This document shows, piece after piece, positions 50,823-62,388 of a stretch of DNA of 64,000 nt. Numbering within the stretch: position 1 is the stretch's first letter; the number at the start of each line of letters is the position of its first letter. The position numbers and the translations under genes are program-made. Source of the stretch: Polyodon spathula (lineage: Eukaryota; Chordata; Actinopteri; Acipenseriformes; Polyodontidae); NCBI RefSeq assembly GCF_017654505.1, contig NC_054538.1, positions 64,921,678-64,985,677 of the forward strand, in the 5' to 3' direction. The notes below the pieces were generated by a model, which worked only from the letters and a program-made list of their open reading frames with translations, did not search any database and had not been told where the DNA came from.

Positions 50823-53435
50823 ATGCTTAAACAAGCGTGTTGTAAACTAGAATGTAGATGGAAAGAAACCAAATTACAGGTATATTACCTCGTCTGGAAA
50901 TATAATGTTTTAAAATACAGCGCTGCACTGTTTTTTGCTAGATCAGCCTACTATTCAAATCTTATAAAAACAAATAAGGACAATTCTTCATTTATTTTTG
51001 AGACTATAGCTAAATTAACAAATCTGCAGAGACAGCCTGCTTTAAATGCCTTATCATCTAACAAGAAAATCATTGAGCTAAAAAATCAGGTATCTAATAG
51101 TATATTCAATTTAGATATGTCATCTAATAACAATGAGAAAAATCCCACCTTGGGTCTTGTTACATCAGAACAAGATTAATTAGCTAGATGTAACTAATCT
51201 AGTTATAAACTGTTAAAAGAAGTATTCACTATGATTAATACTACAGTTTTAAGTATTATCAATAGTTCCCTTGCATCTAGTATTTTTCCAGACTCCCATA
51301 AGATTGCTGTAGTAAAAAAATTGCTTAAGAAACCTGCTATGGATCCAATAGTTTTTAAACATTTTAGGCCAGTTTCTAATCTCCCCTTTTTATCCAAAGT
51401 TTTAGAGAGAGTATCAGCTAACCAACTTAACACATTTCTTGCAGTAAATAAATTATGTGCTGTTATCTTCTGATATGGGCTCACCCTTGGTTCTTATTCT
51501 TTTAGATCTAAGTGCAGCATTCAACACTATTGATCATCCCATTCTGATTGATATTGATCTTGAGAATCTAATAGGATTGTCAGGTTGTGTCATGTCTTGG
51601 TTTCAGCATTATCTTTCAAATAGGTTTCAATTTGTTAAAATTGAGGAAGAACCCTCTTTTTTTTTATCTGAAGTTACATGTGGTGTCCCGCAGGGTTCCT
51701 TTCTTGGTCCAATTTTGTTTTCCTTGTATATGCTAACCTTGGGCAATATTGTCAGTAGACAAAAGGTAAATTTGCATTGTTATGCTGGTGATACTGTCAC
51801 TAGTGACCTTAAAACCCATCAACCCTTGCACAAGGCGCAAACATTTTTTTTGAGTGAAAAGTTATGCGGCAGAGATGCATGGCGCATAGACAGAACCATC
51901 TTGATTTAGTTGAGGTATTCTCACTGATAGTGGGAATAAGAATGTAAAGATGGGAGCCTGGCTAAACAGGTTTTAGTTTTTTGCAGGTATCAGTCTTTTA
52001 AAGTGGCTTTGACAGATTCACTGAGCAGAAACTGACCCAAGACTGTCACCACTACTGGAAGCAGGCTAATCTTTGGGATACAAATTGAACATTTGTGAAA
52101 CTGCAACAGTGTTAAAATGTTTATTAACTGTACTGTGTTTTAAAGAATATAAAGCCAGCAGAAATACTAAACAAATTGTTAAAACACACTGTTTGGAAAA
52201 AAAAATGTTATATTGTACTCTGTATTAGTTTATGAGACTATTGTAGGATTCTATGTTCCTGTTTATTCCAGTATAGCAGTATACATTATTATCATAAAGA
52301 TCACTGAGTAAAGAAGGAGCTGGGTTGGGGTCGCTCTGACCAGAAATGCCTGTGAAATGAGTTAAACTCTCATTAACTGAGAGCTGGGATTCGACGTGTC
52401 GCTCCATTATTAAGCATTTAATAAACCGAAGGCATACTAATATTGCTCTGATTCGTTAAAACTTCAAATGAAATAAGTCTGTGTGATTTTCTTGATTATT
52501 TACAAAGTTGTCTGGATATATCACAAGTCCAGTGCACGAACAATCCGCTTACAGGAGTCCAAAACATCTCTGTGTCCTCCTTAAAACGTCTCAGTTTAAG
52601 TGCTTAGAGCAGTAAGTGGAATATGGCAATACTCATTTATATTTATCTCTGACATCAGGTGATGCCTCAGCTGAAAATTCTCTGACTACATGTTTTGCTG
52701 ACATTAAGCAATCAATGTCAAAAGACTTTTAAATGTTTAACTCGGATAAAAGAGAGGTGATGCTTTTGGAACCACAGAATCAACTTAATAATATAAATCC
52801 ATCTGATTTTACATTTGGTAGATTTTCATCTGAGTTGAAAGCTGAAATGAGAAATTTGGGTGCCATTTTGTTATCCAGATCATTCATTTAAGCCACACAT
52901 TATGAATGTAACCAAGGTGTATTTTTTCATTTAAGAAATATTACTAAACTAAGACGTTCTCTTTCGCTGCAGGATGCTGAGGGACTGATGCATGCTTTTA
53001 ATACATCTTGGATTGATGTTTGCAATGTTATATTTTCTGGTATTTTAAGTTGTGTTTTATCTCAGTTGCAGCTTGTGCAAAGTGTTGCTGCCAGAGTTTT
53101 GACAAGAACACAGATGCACAAACACATTACCCCTGTGTTAGCATCCTTACATTGGCTTCCTGTGCAGTTCAGGTCCTGCTTCTAATTTATAAAGCATTAA
53201 ATAGCCCTATATCAAAAAAAAATTCTGACCCCATATGTCCCTAGTCACTCTCTTAGATCACAGGACAAAGGTTTATTCAGTATTACATGGATACAGAGAA
53301 GCAAAGCACATGGCAGAGCGTTCAGCCCCAAAGTTGTGAAATGATCTTCCACGATTTGTAAGGGAGACACAATCTCTTGCTGCTTTTAAACTAAGATTAA
53401 AAATGCATTTGAATAATTTAGCATATGTATTTTAA
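50823..53435 (+). pseudogene. L2-type LINE, dead reverse transcriptase, split by a solo LTR
   Basis: In order: the pre-RT region with ARSAYYSNLI (50823-51176), RPVSNLPFLSKVLERV (51230-51470), LDLSAAFNTIDHPIL and CGVPQGSFLGPILFSLYM (51457-51780). The catalytic motif is YAGD instead of YADD, which removes one metal-binding Asp. The frame is cut at 51795 and resumes at 52634 with HLYLSLTSGDA. It then continues through stops and shifts to a C-terminal region with SVAARVLTRT and HITPVLASLHWLPV (52988-53185), ending near 53433 in a LAYVF tail. It is clearly inactive. Confidence 0.85.
51795..52628 (+). mobile_element. Solo retroviral-type LTR inserted in the LINE
   Basis: The 834-bp insert begins TGTCACTAGTGACC and ends GGCA. 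It is flanked by ATAC on both sides (51791-51794 and 52629-52632), a 4-bp target duplication typical of many retroviruses. Removing it makes the LINE frame continuous across the YAGDT site. A polyadenylation signal AATAAA lies near 52421. Its start resembles that of the repeat at 8172 (TGTCACAAGTGAC). Confidence 0.8.
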
Positions 53436-53961
53436 GGGAGAAATAATTGACTAGTTTCCAATGTTGTATTATTGAAGTTCAAGTACATACTATGAGCACC
53501 CACACTAGACACAAGGAAAGTTCAATTATTAGTAGCAGTTTATAGAATACAGATGTATTAAAGAACATAAATCTCAAAGGTCAGAAATAAATCTTTAACA
53601 TGTACTATGTATCAAAGATCATCAATAGTTTCAAATCCATAATCTAGACATCTAGATATACAGTACTTGTCTACAAATAACAAGTTTGTTTAAAAGCTGT
53701 TCATGTAATCATAAGGTTACCTAACTTTTCAGTTACTCATCAAGGTTCAATAAAAGTTACTTTTCACAAGTTATGTAACTCATTCAATTACTCAATTAGT
53801 TTTCATGTGGACAATGTAACATAGATTATACTTAACATTCAACACTGCCTCCTTTACCATCTGGTTTTAGAACTTTGTTCTGTGAATTGTGCTATGAAAT
53901 TCTCTCTGCAACGATTCTTCAATCCCCAATGGGATCAACAAAGTCTTTATGAGTTGTCCTC
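53436..53961. other. Intergenic gap between the LINE and the unrecognised gene
   Basis: AT-rich, no element recognised. Confidence 0.4.
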
Positions 53962-53967
53962 TTTATT
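53962..53967 (-). terminator. Polyadenylation signal of the unrecognised gene
   Basis: AATAAA on the minus strand (within GAAGAAATAAAGAGG), 57 nt downstream of the stop codon at 54024. Confidence 0.5.
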
Positions 53968-54023
53968 TCTTCATCCACAAATGTGGCTCAACAGTCTCTT
54001 AGATCCTTAGTAATGCAGTAGAT

Positions 54024-55239
54024 TTAGACTTCATCTGAATAGCCCCCTTTTAATACATGGCAGGTATATTTCAAGTGTGGGTCAGGGCGCAAAATATGAC
54101 CATCAATTTGAATATGGCCAGTAGATTTTACTGTAAACTTGTCATACAACAGAACATTGGCTCTATAACAAAAGTCTGAGAGAGTTGAAAGGTCACAGTT
54201 TAGCAGGGATCTCCAACCCTGGTGAGCTACTTGGTCTTCTGGTTTTCATTTTATTCGATCTGTCAGTTACTTAATTGCACCAATTATTGGCTTAATTAGT
54301 CAAGTTTAACAGGTGTTCCAGATCTTTAACCACTGATGGTGTAAAGACATCTAGAAAACCTGCAGGATTTGGGCTCTCCAGAACCAGGGTTGGAGATCCC
54401 TGCAGTACAGTGTCCATGAAATGTGGTTTAAAAATAGAGAAGACAAAAAATAAATTGTATTTTGAGGAAAAGAGCGCTTATTTTTAACTATGGTAGCTGG
54501 ATCAATTCATTAAAGTTGGATGGAGATAATTAGGATTCCTTACATCATTTCACAATACAGTTGGAAATAAGAACATTACAGTATTTACTTTCAAAAATGA
54601 GTTTTGTTTCCCCAAAACTAAAAAGGCCAAGAACTATATGATTAACTGCTTTACACATATGGCAGAGTTGTCATATGATATTTGTTAGGGATTTCTTCAG
54701 TAGATTTGTCAGTGTAAGACACTGTAAGGCTTTTCAAATCTACTGCCTCATGTTGCCCTGACCTTGTAGCTCTGTAGCTTTGTAGCCCGAAATACCTCCC
54801 CATCTGAGAATCATGATAAGATACAGTTTTTTCATGATTCAGAGAGCAGTTGTGACCTCGGGCAGATGACCCTTGTTTTTTCATAAGTTGTTTCTGCTTA
54901 AAAAGCTAATTTTGATCATATGTGCAAGCCACAATCAACCCAGCTAAAACTGGTTCTAAACCAGAAACCTGCTAAAACAGAATGCCTACTAACACACCTC
55001 CAGTAAAGGGGGGCCAACTCTGTTCATTGGTGAACGTAGGAGATTTTCAGTCTTTCTAGGTGGAGTTCCGCTCCCAGTGGGTAGTAATTTGCCAAGTATA
55101 TGCTTGTAAAAGGTATTTCATTGCTCAAGATTCCATCTGTTGAGACCTAAAAGTTTGCTTACAGTACTGCTGAAATGGTGCCCTGTACTATCTTTGGATT
55201 TGCTTTGTGCATGACTAAAACTCTTTTGATTGAAATTAC
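54024..55239 (-). CDS. Unrecognised spliced gene, last four exons
   Basis: Four minus-strand exons fit together in phase: 55239-55163 (77 nt, phase 1 in, 0 out), 55102-54998 (105 nt, 0/0), 54893-54655 (239 nt, 0/2) and 54162-54024 (139 nt, ending in TAA). All borders are GT-AG: acceptors CTTCTTCAG, TTTTACAAG, TTTTTAAGCAG and TTGTTATAG; donors GTAAGC, GTGTGT and GTAAAG. The encoded C-terminal portion is about 185 residues. It is basic and Ser-rich at first (HAQSKSKDST, GSGTPPRKTENLLRS), then has SYHDSQMGRYFGLQSYRATR, EEIPNKYHMTTLPY and a final IDGHILRPDPHLKY. I see no membrane span, signal peptide or known domain. The 60-nt first intron is unusually short, so that junction is the weakest. Upstream exons and the start codon were not found. 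I do not recognise the family and assign no function. Confidence 0.6.
54204..54402. mobile_element. hAT-type MITE in an intron of the unrecognised gene
   Basis: Ends are CAGGGATCTCCAACCCTGGT and CCAGGGTTGGAGATCCCTG, near-perfect inverted repeats known from a widespread fish hAT MITE group. Flanking 8-mers CAGTTTAG and CAGTACAG match at 6 of 8 positions, as expected of an aged 8-bp target duplication. Confidence 0.85.
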
Positions 55240-55563
55240 CTGAAGAAGACTGACTTATTATTTTTAAGAAGAAATCGAACCTTACAACACTGAATCTATG
55301 CAATTACTTTTTATATGAAAGTATTACTGAAACTTACTACTGAAAGATTGTATGTACTGTCTAAGCAATGTTGTGTTTAGCTGTGCTTCAGGATGCTTGA
55401 CACCTTTGGAGCAAATCCAACTTGACTTTGTCTTTGCCAGTTAAATAAATAACATACAAAATAATGGTTTATAGCATCATACAACTGGATTAAATTCTCA
55501 GTGCAGTGTGATTGCCAGTAGCATTCTTTTGTACCACAGAACCAGCAAATTATTATTACTAGA
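55240..55563. other. Possible upstream intron of the unrecognised gene
   Basis: No convincing phase-1 donor exon found here. Confidence 0.3.
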
Positions 55564-56246
55564 TGTGGGAGGGTGTGGGAATTCACTGGACACAGGAGAC
55601 AGAAAGTTTCTCTGACACACATCTGAGGTACACTGATTTATTTAGGACAGTTATGCCGTTTTCCCAAATACCAACAATGGTAAATGGGGTAGCAAGGAGT
55701 GATTACCAGCAATGGTATATTTCTTTTCACAGTCCCAATTGCGCTCGCAGGTGCTGAGAATAATAAACCAAAACCAGAAGGTGAAAGCAAAAAGGAAAAT
55801 AAAACACAGGAACAAAACTACAAATAAAAGGTGCTGCTCCTTGCAGCATCCCTCAGCCTCTGCTCTCGGTACGGCTCGGGTTTCAGAGATACTTTGCTGA
55901 TCCCTCACCAACACTCAGGGCGTTGTCCAGTATTCCCCAGCTAAACTGACCACGTCCTACTCGTGTACATAATAAAATAAGAAGTATCGGCTGTCTTCCG
56001 CATGCCGGGCTTGCTTGCCTCTCTCTCTTTCTCCAGACACTGGTGTTATTTTATGATTTGTAATCCAGGTTTCCAAACAGAGCTCCCGCTGTTGTTTCCC
56101 CTAGAAAGAGCAAGAAAGAGGGAACAGCAAAGTGTTGTTCTTATTGGTCGAGTGACCCCCAAGACCCGCTCGATAACTCAAAGAGAGAGAGAGAGAGAGA
56201 CGACACACCCTTACCCAACCTCTCTGTGTCATTGCCATGATTGACA
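55564..56246 (-). repeat. Putative LTR-like block
   Basis: Minus-strand ends TGTCAATCATGGC and CCCACA, with a minus-strand AATAAA about 75 nt from the 3' end and a (GA)n tract at 56181-56200. GC is higher than in the flanks. No target duplication seen. Confidence 0.35.
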
Positions 56247-56699
56247 GGCAGATCCCTGTCATCTTGAGAAAGAACAGGAAGAACTTTTTGGAATACTGTT
56301 TTGTAAATTGCCAAATATTATATTACTGTGCTTATTTTTGCAATCATTTTCATGGTTTTTCTTTGTATACTATACTCACAGTACCTTACTTTGGTGTTTC
56401 ATAATGTATGCTGTATAATGCCCCAACATTAATAAAGTAACTACAATGTTGTATAATGACATTCTGAGATACAATATTTCTTGCTACCAATTAAATCAGA
56501 TATGACAGGTTCTACTGTGTATCAATACGTTTTGACCTTTTGAACTAATTTCAATAAATCATTGTTCAAATGTGCTACGATTAATGTGAATTTCAGTAGT
56601 TTTTTCTAACAAACCAGTTCTGTTATGGGTGATGCCATATAAATATGAATACATTTATGTTAAGAATACAATGTAAAGAACGTTTTACAATATATAATA

Positions 56700-56738
<39 letters not shown>

Positions 56739-57637
56739 TATATATATATATATATATAAGTTCAATTAACATCAATCAAGTGGGAGTCTTACCATCATGC
56801 TTCAAATGTTTTTAAAAGGTCAGCTGAACAATGATGACTGTCCAGCCCTTGGCAGCAAGAGTAAGTACATCACGCTAGTGGTAGGACATATATAGGACTG
56901 AATAAGAGAGCATTCATTACAGAGCATGCAGCCCCACTGAATTTAAAAATACTTTAATGGCTGCGTAGTAGGGTATAATTTAAAATAATCAGAGGTTCTA
57001 GGGTACAAATGGTGCATGCGTAGTTATCTATTCTATTATTCCAAAATGTCAAAGGTCCAAATTATAGTCTTTTGGTAGAGAATGGAAGAGCTTTTTCTTT
57101 GTATTTGTGTCTGAAGGGGTCTAATTGAGTACTGGGCTGGGACACCAGATAGTTTTAATTTTCTTAGATCTGCTGCTAATGACATTCGTTTGGGAGCGAT
57201 TTGCATTTTTATTTTCATCGCTCATTAGAGTTGTTTGTATACCTGTATACCTAAATGATATATGCTGTAATCTGGGAACACTCTTGCTTTTGGAATCCCA
57301 GTGCAACGTGTCTGAAATACTGCTGAACAAAAGGCGAATGTCACAGAAATGTTTAGAAATCATGAGTAAGCATTTGACACTGTAAAGGTTTCAATTTGTG
57401 GTGCACTGAGTGAAATTGTATTGGTTTATGATTGCTGCTATGGATACTGCACATATAAGTGGAAAGATATCCAAATAGACAGTTGCATTTAAATCATTAA
57501 TCCCAGTTAATTACGTTATAGTTTTATTAAAATGGAAATTAGTTTTAGATTTACATCATGACTAGTTACAGTGTTTTAAAGTGAGAGATCATTTTAGTTT
57601 TACATCCAACTGTATCTAAAAAGTGTTAATATTTTAA
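56247..57637. other. Intergenic or intronic DNA
   Basis: Contains a (TA)n tract at about 56690-56758. A minus-strand frame near 57230-57060 begins MSDENKNANRSQTNV and is interrupted by a TAG. It might be an exon or a pseudogene piece, but no good donor was found. Confidence 0.3.
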
Positions 57638-57924
57638 CATGTCTTTTTTTCCCCAGATTTAACTTAAATCTTTTATTTTTTTCCCAGATCATTTGCTTAC
57701 AAACTCCCTATTTAGCTTGCCAGTAAAATGTTTAGCTAAATGTTAAATCTAGTTAAGAGGTTTAAGATTTAGTTAAATATTTAGCTAAATGCTAAATCTT
57801 GTAATTAGATTTATAAATTACATCTGAATGTACACATTTAAAAACATATTTATTTATTTTCACAACACTTAGAAATGTGGGAAAAAATACAAGATTTAAG
57901 TTAAATCTGGAAAAAAGACACATG
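57638..57924. mobile_element. Short foldback MITE
   Basis: The left end CATGTCTTTTTTTCCCCAG (then ATTTAACTTAAATCTT) and the right end AAGATTTAAGTTAAATCTGG (then AAAAAAGACACATG) are inverted copies of about 36 bp. They surround 210 bp rich in TTTAGCTAAATGTTAAATCT repeats. Confidence 0.7.
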
Positions 57925-57949
57925 GCACCCCATAAAAAACAGAAAAAAA

Positions 57950-58844
57950 GAGCTGTGCACATAGTAGATGAGATGGATTTAAGTGAGACTTTTTCAGATG
58001 GAATGATAGTGTGATGCACATATTACTGAAACAGAAAATTCAGAGAAAGAAATACCAAATATACTGCAAAAGTGAAAAGGACTGTGTGCATGCAGTAACA
58101 GTTGATAATTGGGTATTGCCATTGTCTGTCAATGGAACAATAATACCATTCAAACTGGATACAGGTGCAAAGGCAAACCTTATAAGTATGAAAGATATAC
58201 AGGCTCTAAAAACAAAACAAAAATGGGCAAGTCATCGAGACGAAAGGGATGTGCAGACTTAATTTGCTAGTGAAAAACAAGAACCATGTCTTGATGTTTG
58301 TTGTTGTGCCAGAGGGACATGACTCGCTGCTAGGAGATAAAGCACGTGAATATCTGGGATTAGTAAAAAGAGTGTACACAAGCAATGAGTCCAACTGTAT
58401 GAATGGAGGATATCAGAACAATGAGGAGAACACCTTGGATGGAACAGCCAGAAAGTTTCCAGAGGTGGCTGTGAGGTGGTCTACTAGCCAAATATGAACA
58501 AAGATGTGGAGCAAATGATAGGTAGTTGTGCTACATGTCTGAAGTATCACTACGAGCAAGTGAAGGAGCCCATGCTGATTATGGACATGCCAAAAAAGGC
58601 ATGGCAGAAAATTGGATCTGACCTGTTCCACAATGAAGGCAAAGATTATTTGTTGGTTATTGATTACTTTTGAAGCTATCCTGAAATGTCTCTACTGTCT
58701 AACACATCTGCAAGTGCAGTGATTTTGCACATGAAATCAATGTTTGCATGGCATTCCAGTAATGGTCCCCAGTATTCCAGCAGTGTATTTAAACAGTTTG
58801 CTACACACTATGAGTTTCAGCCAGCAATTCGTAGAGCATGTTAA

Positions 58845-58846
<2 letters not shown>
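57950..58846 (+). pseudogene. Ty3/Gypsy retrotransposon relic: protease joined to integrase
   Basis: The first part (58011-58260, continuing in another frame to about 58385) holds the aspartic protease signature FKLDTGAKANLIS and a VVPEGHDSLLGDKA stretch. Near 58475 it passes directly into the integrase region: a zinc-finger-like CATCLKYH and the core around GSDLFHNEGKDYLLVIDYF, then NGPQYSSSVFKQFA, up to about 58845. Reverse transcriptase and RNase H are absent, and stops and shifts break the frame. The far end abuts a (AT)n tract. The element is inactive. Confidence 0.8.

Positions 58847-58924
<78 letters not shown>
58847..58924. repeat. (AT)n microsatellite
   Basis: About 78 bp of uninterrupted alternating AT. 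Confidence 0.97.
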
Positions 58925-58926
<2 letters not shown>

Positions 58927-59029
58927 TGGTTTATTATGTTTGCATTGATTGGAAATTAAATTGGTTATCAATAGAGATGTAAAATAATACTGTTACCATT
59001 TTTGAAAAACACTGATCTTATCGAAGCAC

Positions 59030-59760
59030 CAGTGCACTGGTAGCAATGTACCGAGGGGCCCGAGGCTGCCTAAGCACAGGGTGTGTGAGCACCCAGACAC
59101 CGAAGTGTCAAGGCCCTGTAGCACCAATGCCACTGAAGCACCGAATCGTTGAGGTTGTAGGGCACCAGGGTACTGAGAGCACCAAGGTATCAATGATACC
59201 GATGCCAGGGGTGCTTAAGCACCAAGGGCGTCGATGCAAGACGCGTCTGTGAGGCACTGTGGGTGTCAAGGCACCCAAGCTCTAAGCACAGGGGCTGAAA
59301 GGTACCCAGGCCACTGATGTACTGCGCTCTGGAGAATGTAAGGCATCGAGGCGCTAAGGTGTTAAGCCGTGGGGACCAGGGATGCAGGAGCATCGAGGTA
59401 CTGAGGCCCTCGAGCACCAGGGCACTTAAGGCACTGATGCACCGGCCCTAAGGAGCCGAGGGCATCGAAGCGCCAAGGCGTCGAGACCTTGGGGCAGCGA
59501 GCATTAAAAACTGCTGTGCCAGGTTCTGGGGTACTGAGGTACTAAGGGCACTGATGGTTTGGAGGCCACCAATGCAGGTAAGTGCTGGAGCACCAAGGGC
59601 GCTGAGGCACCGAGGCTATGGGCACTGGGGCACAAAGCCACCTACGCAGGGGAGCGCTAGATCACAGAGGCGCCGAGGCATCAAGGCGTCGAGGCTATGG
59701 GCACTGGGGAATGAAGCCACCTATGCAGGGGAGTGCTGGATCCCTGGCCATCTGGGTAGA
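59030..59760. repeat. GC-rich minisatellite island
   Basis: About 730 bp built from degenerate copies of a 9-10-bp unit like GCACCGAGG (variants GGCACTGAG, GGCGTCGAG, GCACCAAGG). Toward the right a longer unit of about 95-100 bp appears twice (GGCTATGGGCACTGGGG then AAGCCACCTA near 59600 and 59690). GC content is far above the surroundings. Long open frames exist on both strands because the unit rarely makes stops. No promoter or splice logic supports coding. Confidence 0.85.
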
Positions 59761-60407
59761 GTGCAGGCACAGCCAGTGCAGCTCGTAGCTTGCAGCAGGG
59801 TGGCACAGTCAGGCGTGGAAAAAAGAAGACACAAGACAAAGACAGCGAGAGAAAGAAAAAAAGTTTGTTTGTTTGTTTTTTATACCTATGCACCGTTTTT
59901 ATGGGGGAGTGATTTGAATGTGCGTGGGATCTACTCAACAGTAGGACCAGGTAATACCAGACCTAATGGAGGAAGCAGATGGTTGTTGTTATTTATTTAT
60001 TTGTTTTTTTAACTGCAATGCAGTAACACAAACAGACACTCAACAGCAAGCTGGAGTGTAAGGTTTTTTTTGGGGGGGAGCAGTATTTCAATAGAAATCA
60101 GCAACCTCTAGGGGCAGATTAGGCTGAGGACAGCAAGTAGAGTCCTCGACTCTACAGTGGGTGCAGTAGAGCTGGGTCTCGCTGGAGGATAGCATCTCTC
60201 TCTGATTCAGTTTTTTTTTTTTTTCAGATGCTGGTCGAGGCAGAGAAAAAAGAAAAACCAGGCAGCAAGCTGCAAGGTTAGTGAAAGCAGACTACAATCG
60301 GCAGGTGCCGTTACGCAGCGTTAGCTCAGGCTTCAGTGGCAAGTGGCAAGCTGACTTCCAGCAATAATTTGCCAGGGTACTACAGAAAACTCGAAGAAAG
60401 AATGTGT
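59761..60407. other. Flank of the minisatellite
   Basis: GA/TTTG low-complexity runs near 59840-59880, poly-T at 60211-60223. No gene seen. Confidence 0.4.
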
Positions 60408-60766
60408 TTAACATTAGCACTGCCATATCCGCTTTTTGAACGGCTTTTGCAATTCAAATTTAAATATCTCTGTACATGTGAATGTCTCTTGCATGTCCGT
60501 TCTTAAGTGTTACTAAATATTTGAATTAAATACCCATACAGTGTTTCAGCTGCAGAATTGTAAAAATTAGTACTCAGAACTAATAATCTTCTTCCACTGG
60601 CAGATGCGGCATATTGAAATCAATACAATATAGCCGACAACTTAGTCAGGGCTTTGTAATAAAATCAAAGTCATTGTGAAAGAACATATTATACACTCCT
60701 GTCGAGTGCTGAAACACTAATGAAAGTCATTCCACACATCATATATATTATTATTTATTATTATTA

Positions 60767-60801
<35 letters not shown>

Positions 60802-61907
60802 CAGTTGTCACAAAATATACACATTGAATCACAATACAGTGTGTTATAGCTACGCTACTTTTTTCTCATCTGCCTGTCCTCTGAATCAGCTCGCAAGTTT
60901 TTAACTGTCCCCCCTGCATTCCACTTCACTCCTCAGATAGAACGACTGTGCCACCCTGAGTGTGTACAGGTGTTAAAAAATAAAAAAAAATGTGTTAATT
61001 CTAAGCTGTCTGCACAAATCAGTGACCATCGGGACTGATGCTAAACGAAAGCCAGAGACTGTTTTATTTTACAACGCAATGAAGTACCGGATAAAATGGC
61101 ACGGCTGTATTTTGTCAAAGGTGGTATTCGCAGGTGGCCTGTGGCTGGTTTTCTTATAATGTTTTGGACCTGGCAGCCATCAACGGTTTGGTTTTGTACA
61201 AGGAGTGCACAGGCAACACAATCACTCGGAGGGACTTCATTTTGCAGCCAGCCCTGGAGCTACAGCAGAAACATTTTGATAAAGAGACCCGAAAGCCGGC
61301 TGGCAAATGTCCCTCAAACTTCAGCCAGCGCTGCGCCCACTGGCACATGGAATAAAAGACAATGGCAGGTTACTAAATGCAATAAAAAACAGAACTTTTG
61401 ATGTCTGCGCCCCGTTGTGAAAAGGCAGTCTGTAGCATATCCACTGGTACAGTTGAAAAACGTGGTTTCTGCGTAGATTGTACTAGGTGTAATATAACTC
61501 TGAACAGACAAGACAAATCCTTTGAACTCTGTTTCACTCTGAGAGCTTTCACATTGCATAAGTTATGTTATATTTTTGTTTTATGCTTTTTTTATAACTA
61601 GTTATTTATGTTTTATACACCTGTTTACACAGAAGTTTATTCCGTAAAGTTTATTTTATCACAGTTTTTCATGTTTATGTATATGTGCTCGTTTTGGAAA
61701 AAAATTAAAAAAAAGGTTTAATTTTCAATATAAATACGGTGTTTCTGTTCTGAAAATGTAATGTACGATGTTCATAAATAAAAATATTAAGTTTTATACG
61801 ATTATTTCAGTTTCATTTTCATATCAAAGCCTTTTTAAAATGGAGTCGCACATTTTGTGAGTGAAGCAGTTGTATGTAGTCCAAAATCTCTGCAGTTCTA
61901 GTGTTAA
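60408..61907 (+). mobile_element. piggyBac element bounded by TTAA, internally deleted
   Basis: TTAA at 60408-60411 is followed by CATTAGCACTGCC, and the far end is GCAGTTCTAGTG followed by TTAA at 61904-61907. These are matching piggyBac inverted repeats with the expected target. The 1500-bp body keeps only the transposase C-terminus plus a (TTA)n array (60748-60800). The tip differs from the CCCTTTAACTGCC tip at 40031, so it is a different piggyBac family. Confidence 0.8.
61000..61525 (+). pseudogene. piggyBac transposase C-terminal remnant
   Basis: Across two or three frames the plus strand encodes TIGTDAKRKPETVLFYN, YFVKGGIRRWPVAGF, VLDLAAINGLVLYKECTG and ITRRDFILQPALELQQ. It ends in a cysteine-rich stretch (PRCEKAVCS ... 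GFCVDCTRCN) like the piggyBac C-terminal zinc finger. Several shifts and a TAA inactivate it. Confidence 0.8.
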
Positions 61908-62317
61908 AGAAAGTCGAGCACACAACTGGAAGAGGTTCCTACCTTACCTGGTTGTGAGAAACAAAAGAGAGTGAGGTCTACACAGAGTATTATTATGTCT
62001 CGGTGGGCAGGGCTGAGGACGTCACTCCACAAAGGGGCCTATCGGGAGCTCTGACATAAAATGCTCAGTGAATACCTACCTATGGCAGGCATATCCCAAA
62101 AGTATGGTTGTTGGTCGTCTTCAAATTGAATGGGAACTGCCATAGACTCTCTATACAGCAAGGATAGTTTACTTGTTTTCAGGGTATTGCCGCAGCAAAA
62201 GTAAATCAGCCAAAAGCACCATTCCATTTTTAATTTGTAGTTCCTAACACTCTTAGGTGAAATGTAGAAAGAAAAAAAGTCAATATATATGTAGTCTATA
62301 TATCAGATATATTATAA

Positions 62318-62318
<1 letters not shown>
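61908..62318. other. Intergenic DNA
   Basis: A slightly GC-richer patch near 62000-62045, no gene seen. Confidence 0.4.

Positions 62319-62386
<68 letters not shown>
62319..62386. repeat. (TA)n microsatellite
   Basis: About 65 bp of alternating TA. Confidence 0.97.

Positions 62387-62388
<2 letters not shown>

Noticed and set aside
57060..57230. Minus-strand frame starting MSDENKNANRS
   Set aside because: It has an in-frame stop and no convincing donor or link in phase to the exons at 54-55 kb.
59554..60012. 152-residue open frame
   Set aside because: It is generated by the GC-rich minisatellite unit, and no promoter, splice or domain evidence supports it.
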